Assembly: GCA_030789695.1 (NCBI GenBank)
Contig: CM061142.1
Span: 153,285,266-153,349,265 of the forward strand
DNA: 64,000 nucleotides
Reading direction: 5' to 3'
DNA from: Scilla litardierei
Taxonomy: Eukaryota > Streptophyta > Magnoliopsida > Asparagales > Asparagaceae
Shown: piece after piece, positions 12,123 to 22,876 of the stretch
Layout of the letters: each line of letters starts with the position of its first letter
How positions within the stretch are numbered: position 1 is the stretch's first letter
The notes under the pieces: generated by a model
Told to the model about the DNA's origin: nothing
The model's database searches: none
The model's input: the letters and a program-made list of their open reading frames with translations, nothing else
Made by a program: the position numbers and the translations under genes

Positions 12123-12650
12123 TGTTGGATCCTGTCAAAACAACGACATTAGGATCGAATAATAACATAGACTTACGCTTGCGTACGCGGCACCGTAGTC
12201 TCTGAACTTCACCCTCGGATTCGCCACAACGGTCGGTACTTCATCACGGAGGATCGAAGCAGAGTTTCACCGCCTAAATCTCTATTTAGAAGAGGATTTT
12301 AATGGAAGGGAGAAGAAGAACACAAGTTGCCTTATGCAAACTTATGGCATGGTTAGATTCGTGTAAAAGGCATACCCTTGGGTCCTATTTATAGGCTTTA
12401 AGGGTAGTTATTGTAGGAAATAACCAATTATAAGCTTATTAGCCTATATTAGCCCTTTTACTTATCCTCTTCTTCATTCACTTATCGAGTGCCTTTATGC
12501 ACTTATAAAGTGACTTTTTCCACTTATCGAGTGGTCCTTTTCACACGAGAAAAGGTTCCCTTCGTGCACGCTTTCGTGCACGCGACATTTGAGGTCCGTA
12601 TACCCTCATACATCCCCTCATGGGTGTATTCATGTCGTCCATATCCAACA
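12123..12650 (-). repeat. Element C 3' LTR
   Basis: 528 bp. Near 12390 the minus strand reads CCTATAAATAGG, a palindromic TATA box. A short palindrome CACTTATCGAGTG occurs twice upstream of it. Confidence 0.9.
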
Positions 12651-12664
12651 TCTCCCACTCACAC
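12651..12664 (-). other. Element C polypurine tract
   Basis: The complement of TCTCCCACTCACAC is GTGTGAGTGGGAGA, directly next to the LTR, as in many plant copia elements. Confidence 0.85.
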
Positions 12665-13669
12665 TTGAGGGGATTGTAAGGAAACATCTTTCCTTTAAGT
12701 CTTCTGTTTATCATACCGAGAAATAGGCCGTGTGACCGTCATGCGCATAGAGTCTGCTGTTGTGCACTTATTAGAGATACACAACACCCCTCGAGGTGCA
12801 AAGTTGAGTAGATCAACGCATGCTTTACCCTAGATTATTTCTTCACATTTCTTATACTTTATATTCAACAATTGAATCCCATCTGGATTACAATTGGCTG
12901 GCCAGCTTTGAATCTCTAAAGTCCAAATGTGAATATGAAATTAATCTTCCTCTTCTTGCGATCCTTTCGATCTTGACTTGACTTGCTTTTCTAACATGCC
13001 CCGCCGGACCGAATTGACCATAGTCCATAAGTAACATGCTAAGATAGCAATCACCCAGTCAAATCTAAAGGAACCAATTAGAGTCCATAAGGGTAACGAG
13101 TTAAGACCCATGTGGTTTTTGGGTCTCACATAATAGTAAACACAATTACTATTCTAACCCAATGATCAAAATGCATACGTAGTATGAATACGTATTACAA
13201 CATCACTCCTTTCCTAGGGAGCGTATGTCTTAATGATGTTGTAAGGATGATGCTCAGACACCACAATGTCTGATTTTGAGTCCCTTTTACTACTCAAATA
13301 ATCTTCTGGACCCACATCCCGCATAAGACAGATAAGATTTAAGAATCCTATTAGATCTTTTGTAAGCATCCATATGATGCAGATCTTTCATACGACCATT
13401 TTGTTTAAGTCATGACTCTAAATCATCCGTCTGACGATTTTGACTTCAAACAGGTCTCATCTTTATTTTATCCGTCTGATATAATAAAGGCGGTTGCTCA
13501 TGTGAGAGAGCCAACCTCAATCTGTCCGACATACTAAAAAAACCAGCTGAGATTTAAAATGTACAAAAAACATTTTCAAGAAAGTCATATGCAATGTTGA
13601 AGAGAACTTATTCTTTTATTAAATTTGATCTTTTACAGACATGGGAATTTACATTGGTACAACTCAGCT
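12665..13669 (-). other. Element C 3' untranslated region: no gene seen
   Basis: About 1 kb between pol and the purine tract. It contains short inverted words such as CCGTCTGA/TCAGACGG near 13420-13480 but no coding motif. Confidence 0.6.
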
Positions 13670-14798
13670 CTTACGCAATCCTTGAGATGATAAGTGTTTG
13701 TAAAACACATCTCTGGGGATCGCCTTCGTAAGCGGATTGGATTGGTAACGACTTACCATTCTAACGGCAAAAACAGATGTCCGGTTTTGTACACATCATA
13801 GCGTACATAAGACTACCAACTGTACTGGAATATGGAACTTTTTCCATAATTTCCTTTACTCTTTGGTTCATAGGACACATCTTCAGACATAAATTATCGC
13901 ATATGCTTATTGGAATATCAATGGACTTACATTCCTGCATATTAAAACGTTCTAGAACTTTCTTTATATAAGTCTCTTGTGAAAGAGAAAGAAGTTTCTT
14001 CGAATGATTCCTTGAAATCTTAACTCCAAGGATATATGCGGCTTCTCCCATGTCTTTCATCTCAAAAACTGATGAAAGCCAAGCCTTGATATCCATCACA
14101 AAGCCCTTGTCATTTCCGGCTATTAAAATGTCATCTACATATAGAGACATAATAACGTACTTGCTCTTAATCCTCTTGATATATACACAGTTATCTTCAT
14201 CAAGCATGGAAAAACCATTTGATAAGACAACTTCTTGAAATCGTATATACCATTGCCTCGAGGATTGTTTAAGACCATATATGGACTTACGAAGCTTACA
14301 AACCTTATGTTCGTTTCCTTCTTTTACAAACCCTGTTGGTTGTTCCATGTAGATCTCCTCGTCCGATTCTCCATCGAGAAAGGCAGTCTTTACATCCATC
14401 TGATGTAATTCGAGGTCTAAGCAAGCTACCATAGCCAGAATCAGGCGAATCGAGGTAAAACAAACAACAGGTGAGAAGGTCTCTTTGTAGTCTATCCCTT
14501 CCTGTTGCGTAAAACCTTTCGCGACAAGGCGAGCTTTATATCTGTCTATAGAGCCATCAGCCTTATGCTTGATCTTGAGAACACATTTGTTCCTAATAGC
14601 TCTACGTCCTCTGCGTAAGTCAACTAAGTCCCAGACTTGGTTAACTTTCATGGATTCCAACTCTTCCTTCATCGCTTCCATCCATTTGTCTTTCGCAGGG
14701 CATGATACGGCATGTTTGAAAGTAGCAGGCTCGTCATCATCTTGTAGTAAAGTCATAAAGGTTTGCGGAAATTCATCCTCAAATCTTAGAGGAGCCAA
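13670..14798 (-). pseudogene. Element C reverse transcriptase with RNase H deleted
   Basis: A minus-strand frame of 345 codons (14798-13761) has the copia RT blocks in order: YKARLVAKGFTQQEGIDY, the LHQMDVKTAFLDG Asp motif, KLRKSIYGLKQSSRQWY, and the catalytic SLYVDDILIAGND near residue 220. It ends in GSLMYAMMCTKPDICF, the normal junction to RNase H. A one-base insertion then shifts the frame. The next sequence in phase is MVSRYQSN followed at once by PLTKAIPRDVFYKH, the very end of a copia pol. The RNase H domain between these is missing. The product could not complete reverse transcription without help. Confidence 0.85.
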
Positions 14799-15844
14799 CC
14801 TTGTACGACTACTACGTCATATTTGAGATTCTTCAAGTCCTTGTTGACTCGAATTTAGATCAATTCTAATATCACTCACACTTGGAATGTCATTAGAAAT
14901 GCTCCCACTTGGATCATTATTCCCGTATGGAATAGGATTTGCGTCATTCGTATCATCCATTGGTGAAGTTTGAAACGTATTTTCGTCTTCACCAAGAATT
15001 CTCCCACTCGAATGAGGTAATCCTTCTTGATCATTAATCTCAAATAGAGATAAGTCCTGACTTATCTCGCCCTGTCTTGAAAACTCGTTTTCCAAGAAAG
15101 TGACATCCCTCGACTCAAATTCAATTAGACCTCCATTGTCTTCCTGACTAATGAAAACATAATCTTTGGAGTTTTCTGCATATCGTATAAAGATACATTT
15201 CCTTCCCCGTGGCCCAAGTTTGCCATACTTATGGGAGGAAATATGTGCGTAGGATGCACATCCCCAAGGTTTTAAAATGTTTAAGTCAGTAGACCTTTGG
15301 TTCCACAACTCATAAGGAGTGGAGCTAACTGATTTCGAGGGTACGCGGTTTAATATGAAAGCGGCCGTCAATAATGCATCACCCCAAAAGGTGATTGGCA
15401 AGTTAGCTTGCGCCATCATTGAATGGACCATTTCCATTAAAGTCCTATTCCTCCTTTCTGCAACACCATTTTGTTGAGGAGTATAAGGCATAGTTACCTG
15501 ATGAACTATGCCCTTTTCATCACAAAGTTCCTTAAAACTTGCTGATTGATATTCACCGCCCCTATCGTTTCCCAAGACATTAATCTTGTGATCTAATTGA
15601 TTTTCCACTAAACTCATATAGTTTTTAAAGCAGGTTAATGCTTCATTTTTTTGTGGGATATCAAATAGATATGACCGAATCGGGTGAAGTCATCAATAAA
15701 AGTGATGAAATAGGACTTCTCGCGTCTTGTCTTGACATTCATCGGACCACATATGTCCGAATGGATGAGCTGTAATGGAACCTCGGCCCTTGTGCCGGTT
15801 CCAAACGGCTTGCGACAAGATTCCCTACAAGGCAATGTTCGCAA
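14799..15844 (-). pseudogene. Element C integrase core
   Basis: Minus-strand frames 15844-15635 and 15617-14817 together carry the DDE integrase core: LIHSDICGPM (first Asp), FIDDFTRF, GNDRGGEYQSASF (second Asp), then TPQQNGVAERRNRTLMEM (Glu), WGDALLTAAFILNRVPSK and TPYELW. The C-terminal part is acidic linker up to a stop near 14817 before RT. A break between 15617 and 15635 interrupts the helix before the second Asp. Integrase would insert element cDNA into chromosomes; this copy is broken. Confidence 0.85.
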
Positions 15845-16548
15845 GTCGACATATCAACCTTTGAAACATTGGATAGAAGGCCATGTTTGGCAAGTCTATC
15901 CATACGCATTGGTCCAATGTGACCAAGCCTTGCGTGCCAACAAATTATATCTGACTCATAAGTCGATGAATTTGCAACAAGGAAATTTTCATTACAAAAT
16001 AAAGAGTCATATATTGTATCTAATACAATAAATCCTTTAAATACATACCCAGAACCAATAAGAGTATTATTACAAGACAAGTCCACTTTACAATTTTGAA
16101 AGAACCAGCTATAACCAAGACCCATTAACACGACCACAGATATAATATTCCTTCGAATATCTAGAGCGAAGAGGACATCATGTAGTAAGATAGTGCGGCC
16201 GTTGTCCAAGACTAGCTTGTAAGTCCCAACGCCTTTTACTTCAACACGTGTGTTGTTTCCTATATAGATCCACTTTGTTCCTTGGGGTATCCGGTGATAC
16301 TCCACGAAGGACAGTCTGTCCCTTGCTATGTGGTCGGTGGCACCTGAATCAATTATCCAAAAAGGATTAGATTCTACAAGAAATATTGAACTAGAAACAC
16401 ATATGTAACTAGTATTACAAGTTACCTTGTCACCTCCATCCGTACAAGAACGGGCATAGTGACCTAACTTGTTGCACTTGAAGCACTTGATCATCTTCAA
16501 GTCTTTCTTCTTGTGTCATTTCTTGTGCGCACCCTTATGTTTGGGTTT
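15845..16548 (-). pseudogene. Element C zinc knuckle, protease and GAG-pre-integrase
   Basis: The minus-strand frame starts near 16500. A CCHC knuckle CFKCNKLGHYARSC is followed by the aspartic protease site FWIIDSGATDHIA, the flap region, and a pre-integrase zinc domain with CWHARLGHIGPMRM and CEHC. Element D interrupts the polyprotein 5' of the knuckle, at 16549-16553, so gag continues at 26324 on the other side. A frameshift near 15840 separates this from the integrase core. Confidence 0.85.
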
Positions 16549-16553
16549 CTTGG
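16549..16553. repeat. Target-site duplication of element D (CTTGG)
   Basis: CTTGG next to the left LTR recurs at 26319-26323 after the right LTR. Confidence 0.9.
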
Positions 16554-16849
16554 TGTAACGACTGGTTTTTCATGTATAGATTTTATTATATATATATATA
16601 TATATTTGGTTGCTTCTCCTTGATTGTGATTTCCATTTCCGTCTCCGTAGTTTTCATTTTCGTTCGTTTCGTCGTAATTCTCTAGATTCTTCCGTCGGTC
16701 GGCGTGTTTGAAGTAAGTCATTCGTGACGGGTTTCATAACGTCGATATCTCAGAGTTAGAACGAGCCTAGGAGACTTAGGAAACCATCCCGGAGCTTCGC
16801 GCTCCATTTCGGAACTTTCAGTGCGCATTAGCCGGTATAAGAAGGGGCA

Positions 16850-17245
16850 CCGACCGACTAGATGACGATCCAGTCGGTCGAAAAACCTTCATGAACCGAC
16901 TAGCGGGCTTGAAAAATTATTTAGGAGTTACTGTTTATCGTTAGTCGGTCTAAGAACGTTGGTCGACCGACTAGGTTGCAAACTAGTCGGTCAGCAATGC
17001 TTCTTTAACCGACTAACTCTTTAATTATTTTGACACTAGTTACTCTTTACTCTTAGTCGGTCCAAGAACGTTCGTCGACCGACTAGTTCCCAAACTAGTC
17101 GGTCAGTAGTTGTTCTTTGACCGACTAAATCTAAATCCTAATTTTCATCAGGGGTTACTGTTTACACTTAGTCGGTCTGTGTTGGTCAACCGACCGACTA
17201 GTTCCCAAACTAGTCGATCAGTGGTTGCTCTTTGACCGACTAAAC
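16850..17245 (+). promoter_or_regulatory. Array of GACCGACTA / TAGTCGGTC motifs upstream of the D LTR TATA box
   Basis: About 15 copies of GACCGACTA or its reverse complement lie in about 400 bp, often as facing pairs that could form hairpins (for example 16961-16992 and 17078-17104). They sit in units of about 115 bp that also share GTTACTGTTTA. Each copy contains ACCGAC, which fits the RCCGAC core bound by plant DREB/CBF cold and drought factors. The array ends about 45 bp before the TATA box. The match to the DRE core is seen; regulation by stress is inference. Confidence 0.6.
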
Positions 17246-17287
17246 AGTACATGAAACCCTAGTTTTGCCCTAGCCGCCACCAAACTC

Positions 17288-17299
17288 TATAAATACCCC
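17288..17299 (+). promoter_or_regulatory. TATA box of the D LTR
   Basis: CTATAAATACCC followed by a pyrimidine-rich stretch (CTTCTTCTTCCTC) is a typical plant core promoter. Equivalent boxes lie in G (minus strand, near 47485 and 54940) and, weaker, in D' (CTATTTAAACCC near 35035). Confidence 0.75.
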
Positions 17300-18552
17300 C
17301 TCCAAACGTTTTCTTCTTCTTCCTCATGACCTAAAACCCTAATTTCTCCCCCATTGAGCCCCCATCTTCCTCAAACCATTAATCTTTCATCCCAAGCTCA
17401 TCCTCCATCATCCAAACCCTCCCTTGTCGCAACCCACCTTCCATCTTTCCCAAACCTTCATCAAACCCTCAAAATCCACATCCAAACCTATTTCTCCAGA
17501 TTTTTCCCTCATTTCCAGATCTGAGCCGGATCGTTCTTCCGTTGCCGTGGTTGCTCGGCATCGTTCCTTCGCTTCTTCACGGTAATACTCGATTCCTTTA
17601 GTTTTAGCATAACCCACATTGACATTGTGAAACCCTAATAAAATAGATTATTAGATGATTAGGATTCTAATAAGAAATCAATTTAGAATCATTGTGCTAA
17701 TAATTGTTTTGCTATAACAGTGATCCATTCCGTAGTTAGCTTGTGTGACGATCTTCATTGCTCGTCAATCTCGGTATCAGGCAAGTGAAACTTGCATCTC
17801 TTGATTTGGGCCATGTCTTAGGCCATTACCTTGCTTTAGCGTAAAAGAGACTAGACGGTGAAAGGATAGCCGTCTAGACGCCATTGACCTAGCTTGACAA
17901 CGAAGCTTGGTCTGTCACCTTCATCATGCTTGTATGTCACGTTTGATTTCACTTAACGGTACGCGTATTAACTGTTCATGTCATCCATGCATCCTTAACT
18001 GCTATTGCATTTTTAACTGCCATGTTTAATTTAAATTAACGGTACGCGAATATGTTCATGTCATTGCATTTTGCCTGTCACGTTTAATTTCAATTAACGG
18101 TACGCGAATATCTGCTCATGTCATTGCATGCTTGAACACTCATCGTGATTGCGTAGCTTCGCTACATACTTGTACTATTTGTTTCGGCTAGGCACCCGTT
18201 CTGCGGGCACAACCCTAGGCCAATTACAATTCTGGCTCGTGTTCCAGAAAACGAGCTCAACACAGCCTGCGGGCAATAGGGCACTCTCTGAGTGATCCCT
18301 TGGACATGAATACAGCCTGCGGGCAATAGGGCATCCATGTGTGGGTGATCCCTTATACTTGTACTTGTTACTTGACATTACATGACATAACTACCACTTG
18401 CTACCTGTACTTTACTTTACTTGTTACCACCTTACCTTACTTGCAATGCACCATACTTTAACTGCTAGGTTGCTAGTTTACCTTTCTTTCCGTTTCCTTG
18501 CACAAGTCTTTCGACTTGCTGACATGTGGCCCTTTTCTCTTTTGGGTGACAC

Positions 18553-18660
18553 ATGTTAGAGCCCGAGCCTGAGTTACTTGCTGAGGATGCGGTGTTTGCT
18601 GACGCTGAGTCAGAACCCACATTGATCGAGGACTTCGTTGACACTGGGGATCAGTCTTAG
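18553..18660 (+). CDS. Small acidic reading frame in the D 5' LTR (35 aa)
   Basis: ATG to TAG, 35 codons, rich in Glu, Asp and Pro; begins MLEPEPE and ends FVDTGDQS. The same frame, without indels up to the shared DTGDQS end, is present in the other D LTR (25872-25979), in D' (36282-36401) and in both G LTRs (46089-46196 and 53510-53617), although the surrounding LTR has many indels. It lies in the transcribed leader about 480 bp before gag, so it could be an upstream reading frame or a tiny protein. No family recognised. Coding status is inference from conservation. Confidence 0.5.
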   Translation: MLEPEPELLAEDAVFADAESEPTLIEDFVDTGDQS

Positions 18661-18999
18661 TTCCTTAGTTGGCTTCTTATTTAGACTGCTTAGTTGTCGG
18701 TGCGTGGCACCTAGTTTGATACTCTGTTATGTTTATGTTTGTTTGGCCTTGTTCTGGGCCTTAGACTCTTTCTTGTTAGCCTGGTGGCTTTTTCTGTGAT
18801 GTTGAATATTTTGTGGACAAACTTCGAGATTGGTTATTTCATATCAGTCTCCCTTTATTATTATTGTTGTTGTTCCGTTTGCGTTTACAAGGACCTGCTT
18901 ATACCAGATTGACGCTTATCAGGCGTGCAGCTTCACAGCTCCACGCTTGAGCGGACATTCTCACGTCTCGTCTCCATATTAGGGAAGCGGGGCGTGACA

Positions 19000-19142
19000 G
19001 GTGTTAGTGGTGGCCCATGCAGGTCTCTCTGTAACTGCAATTATCAGGGATAACGATAATAATATAAGATTGTCCAACAAATAAATTCGACATCCGAGTC
19101 ATAAGCTATGAGTCTAATCTGCTTCGTTTTCTGTGTCACTAG
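19000..19142 (+). other. Element D leader between LTR and gag; no canonical primer site
   Basis: Begins GGTGTTAGTGGTGGCCCATG. No match to the tRNA-iMet complement. TGGTGGCCCATGCAGG, 8 bases after the LTR and shared with D' and G, is the only candidate primer site starting with TGG. A pyrimidine-rich acceptor-like TTTTCTGTGTCACTAG abuts the gag ATG. Confidence 0.5.
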
Positions 19143-20274
19143 ATGGCAGGAAGGCGATTCACCCGTGGTGGAGGTAGTGGTGCGCCCCCCTCATGACGAG
19201 GAGCCTGAGCGGGAATCCACCAATGGAGAGATGATGCGGATGATGCTCCAGATGATGCAGGTGCAGCAGGGTGTGCTCCTGCAAGTCCAGAATGCTCCAC
19301 TTGCTCGAGCTGCCTGGGCACTTCCGGATGCCCCTCGCTCCGAGCCGGGAGCGAAGCAATTTCGGGAGCTGGGTCCCGCATATTTTGATGGGTCTGAGGG
19401 TCCTCTGGCTACCGATGAGTGGATTCAGAACATTGAGGATAACCTGGCGATGCGAAGATTAACCCGGCTGGATGGGTTGATTTGGCTAAGAGGCAGCTGA
19501 AGGACAATGCCAGAAACTGGTGGGATGCTGAAGAGAAGATGCTGGTGGAGCCGATAGTTTGGGCTACCTTTAAGTCCAGATTTGATGGAGAGTTCTTCCC
19601 GAAGGCTGCTATGCAGGTGATGCTGCAGCGCTTCATAGATCTGAAGCAGGGGAGTTTGTCGGTGGATCAGTACCACCAAGAGTTCACGAGGCTCAGTCGG
19701 TTTGCACCAAAGATGGTGCAAGATGCCGATGAGAAAGCCCAGCGGTTCCTCCAGGGACTTGCCTTGGAGCTTCAGAGTTTTGTGACTTCTTCTGACCTGG
19801 AGACATATCAGAAGGTCCTGGTTGCCGCGAGACGGCAGGAGTTGAATTTGAACCAGAGGAAGGGACATGTTTCAGGAGCTGGGAAGAGGTCTATGGAGCA
19901 GGCCAGGGCGGTGGTTAGGCCTGGTTTCAAGCCTAATCATCCGGTGCAGTTCAAGAGGCCAGGAGGGCCTATTCTGAAGACTTGCCATTTCTGTGGCAAG
20001 ACTGGACATCTCAGGGATCAGTGTAGGAGGTTTCTCGGGCAGTGCATGGTCTGCGGAGATCCTGCCCACACCATCAGAGAGTGCCCGAGGTCGAAGCAGC
20101 CTTGGCGGGGACCTATTGCTGCATAGCCGTTGCAGCAGCGAGCTCCTGTACCCGCTGGACGTGGAGCACCTCTTGTTCCACAGAGACAGGCCTTTCGGCA
20201 GGCTGTTCCACCGAGAGGGCAGGCCTTTCTGATGACTGAGGAGGAGAGCATGGCCGTGGATGAGGTTATTACAG
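19143..20274 (+). pseudogene. Element D gag (capsid-nucleocapsid), frameshifted
   Basis: Start ATG at 19143 (MAGRRFTRGGG), as in G and D'. An extra C in a C run near 19190 shifts the frame within 20 codons, and a second shift occurs near 19450. The retrotransposon gag domain follows (NWWDAEEKML, LQRFIDLKQGSLSV, YHQEFTRLSRFAPKM). Two CCHC zinc knuckles are seen, CHFCGKTGHLRDQC and CMVCGDPAHTIREC, about 20 residues apart; these would package the RNA. Near 20125 a TAG interrupts the Pro/Gln-rich tail. The frame then runs to a splice donor at 20275. G has the same gag as 362 nearly uninterrupted codons. Confidence 0.85.
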
Positions 20275-20387
20275 GTAACACTCATTCTAGCTATTTTTCT
20301 TCCTTAGTTAGTTTGATTGTTGATTATGTTGGTTGCTTGCTCATGTTTGTTGCTAGAATAGGATTTGATTGTTAGATTGTTTGCTAG
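20275..20387 (+). other. Putative intron 1 between gag and protease in D (113 bp)
   Basis: ACAG|GTAACA at the donor and TTTGCTAG|GTGTGG at the acceptor. The segment holds stops in the gag frame; its removal puts gag in phase with the protease frame just before [16 protein letters not shown]' (38010-38123) and G (51779-51890) have the same boundaries and phase. Spliced RNA evidence is needed. Confidence 0.6.
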
Positions 20388-22806
20388 GTGTGGTTTTGGT
20401 TTGCACATTTCCTGCACGAGTCCTCTTTGACTCAGGTGCGTCGATGTGCATTTTGGCCCGGAGCTTCGTGGAGAAGCATTCCTTGTCGACGTCCTCTCTT
20501 CCTAAGAGTTGGAATATCGTCACAGGGAACGGTGTGGTCTCGGTGCATCGTGGGTGCAATTCTTTCCCGTTGGTGGTTTGTGGACGTGAGCTTTGTGTTG
20601 ATTTCATTGTCCACGACATCATCAACTACGATGCGGTCCTTGGGATGGATTGGCTTGCGAGCTTCTATGCTACGATTGACTGTCGGAGGAAGAAGGTGGT
20701 GTTCGAGATTTTCGGACATCCAATATTTGAGTTCAGCCATGGTAGCAGTTCGCTTGGTCCTGTCAGATTTCGGGCCAGACCGGTGGAGGTTGTGGCTATG
20801 CAGATGGAGTTGGAGAGGCCAGCTGTGGTGCGAGATTTTGATGACGTCTTCCCCGAGGAGATGTCCGGATTGCCGCCTGATCAAGCTTTGGAGTTTTCTA
20901 TTGATCTTATTCCAGGTGCGCAGCCCATTTCGAAGGCACCATATCGTATGGCGCCAGCAGAGTTGGAGGAATTGCGTAGGCAGTTGGATGAGCTTATGCA
21001 GAAGGGTTACATCAACCCTAGTATGTCTCCGTGGGGAGCACCGGTGTTGTTGGTGAAGAAGAAGGATGGTTCACGTCGCATGTGCGTGGACTATAGGGAG
21101 CTGAATGCGGTGACTATTAAGAATAAATACTCGTTGCCTCGCATCGATGATATCTTTGATCAGCTGGGAGGATCGAGGGTGTTTTCTAAGTTGGATTTGA
21201 GGAGTGGTTACCATCAGTTGAAGGTGAAGAAGGATGATGTGCCGAAGACAGCTTTCAGGACGAAGTATGGACACTATGAGTTTGTGGTTATGCCTTTCGG
21301 TGTAACCAACGCACCCGCAGTTTTCATGAATCTGATGAACCTGATTTTCTATGACTTTTTGGATAAGTTTGTCGTTATCTTTATTGACGACATTCTGATC
21401 TATTCGAAGTCGAAGGAAGAGCATGCCTCGCACTTGAGGACGGTGTTGGAGATTTTGAGGAAGCATCGGTTGTATGCTAAGTTTTCGAAGTTCGAGTTTT
21501 GGCTGGACAGAGTTTCTTTTCTCGGGCATGTGGTGACTGGAGAGGGTATTTCAGTGGATCCCGAGAAGATCAGGGCCATCAGAGAGTGGCCTGTTCCGCA
21601 GTCAGCGTCTGAGATCCGGAGTTTCCTTGGGCTTGCTGGTTACTATCGGTGATTCATTAAGGACTTTTCCCGTATTACCGAGCCGATGACCAGATTGACG
21701 CGGAAGGATGTTGCTTTGTTTGGTCGGGTGATTGTGAGGATGCCTTTGGTGTTCTGAGGGAGAGGCTGACGACTGCCACTATTCTTGTTGTGCCTGATCG
21801 CAGCGGTGGATTTGAGATCTTTTGCGATGCTTCTGACAAGGGTCTCGGTTGTGTGTTGCATCAGCACGGGCATGTTGTGGCTTATGCTTCTCGTCAGCTC
21901 AAGGTTCATGAGAAGAATTACCCGACACATGATTTGGAGGTGGCTGCTGTTGTGTTTGCCCTTAAGATTTGGAGGCACTTCCTGCTGAGTGAGAAAGTGA
22001 AGATCTTCACCGATCACAAAAGCTTGAAGTATATTTTTACTCAGAAGGAGCTCAACATGCGACAGCGTCGATGGTTGGAGCTCATGGCGGATTATGAGAT
22101 TGATTTGCAGTATCACCCTGGCAAGGTGAATGTGGTTCCTGATGCGCTGAGTAGGCTTCCAGCGGTGATGATTTTGACCTCGCAGTGGAGATTGCAGTAG
22201 GATCTTTGCGAGTCTGGTATGGAGATTGTTCTTCCTGGGGAGGCTTCTTCGTTGATGTGTATGCATGTACAGTCGACGATCGTGGATCGGATCAAGGCCG
22301 GCCAGGCTGAGGATCCGAAGCTGGTGAAGATTCGGGAGCAGGTGGAAGCCGGTCTGCAGACTGAATTTTTGATTCATTAGGATGGCTCGCTGAGGTTTGG
22401 AGCCAGGTTGTGTGTGCCAGCTGGGGATATTAGAGAGGAGTTATTGGTGGATGCACACAGTTCGCTGTATTCTATGCATCCTGGGGGGACCAAGATGTAC
22501 AAGGATCTTCGTCTGAACTATTGGTGGCATGGTATGAAGAGGAGTGTGGCTCGGAGTGTAACTAAGTGTTTGGTTTGCCAGCAAGTGAAGGCGGAGCATC
22601 AGCGTACGACAGGGTTGCTACAACCACTTCCGATTCCGGAGTGAAAGTGGCAACACATCACTATGGATTTCGTGACTGGACTACCTCGGAGTCCGAAGCA
22701 GAATGACGCGATTTGGGTGATCGTAGATAGATTGACCAAATCCGCGCACTTTATTCCATTCCGAGTGGGACAGTCCACTGAGGCACGAGCGAGGAGATAT
22801 ATGGAG
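20388..22806 (+). pseudogene. Element D pol: protease, RT, RNase H and integrase N-terminus
   Basis: Aspartic protease site [11 protein letters not shown] comes shortly after the acceptor. RT has [45 protein letters not shown] and the catalytic [10 protein letters not shown] near 21385. RNase H ([15 protein letters not shown]) and the HHCC zinc finger of integrase (HPGGTKMYK ... CLVCQQVK) follow, then the first catalytic Asp region ([10 protein letters not shown]). Lesions seen: TGA at about 21651, a frameshift near 21717, TAG at about 22198, TAG at about 22378 and TGA at about 22642. Several are C-to-T or G-to-A changes, as expected for a methylated, silenced copy. Confidence 0.88.
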
Positions 22807-22876
22807 GTAAATTCTTTTACTCTCCGTTTTTATTTCCTTCCCTAGTTTGGATAGTGATGTAACGTGAATCGTGCAG
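22807..22876 (+). other. Putative intron 2 inside the integrase core in D (70 bp)
   Basis: ATGGAG|GTAAATTC at the donor and CGTGCAG|GAGGTC at the acceptor. It is T-rich, with a TAAC branch-like word near the 3' end. 70 bp is not a multiple of three, so it must be removed to keep the integrase frame. G has a 72-bp version (49287-49358) with an in-frame stop. It splits the helix before [15 protein letters not shown]. Confidence 0.65.

Larger units (their letters stand above)
16554..18999 (+). repeat. Element D 5' LTR
   Basis: 2446 bp. In order: a short TA run, an array of ACCGAC motifs (16850-17245), a TATA box near 17288, a pyrimidine-rich leader, a putative leader intron (about 17582-17724), tandem units containing TTAACGGTACGCG (17950-18115), duplicated GCCTGCGGGCAATAGGGCA words (18265-18335), and a conserved acidic reading frame (18553-18660). 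Confidence 0.9.
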
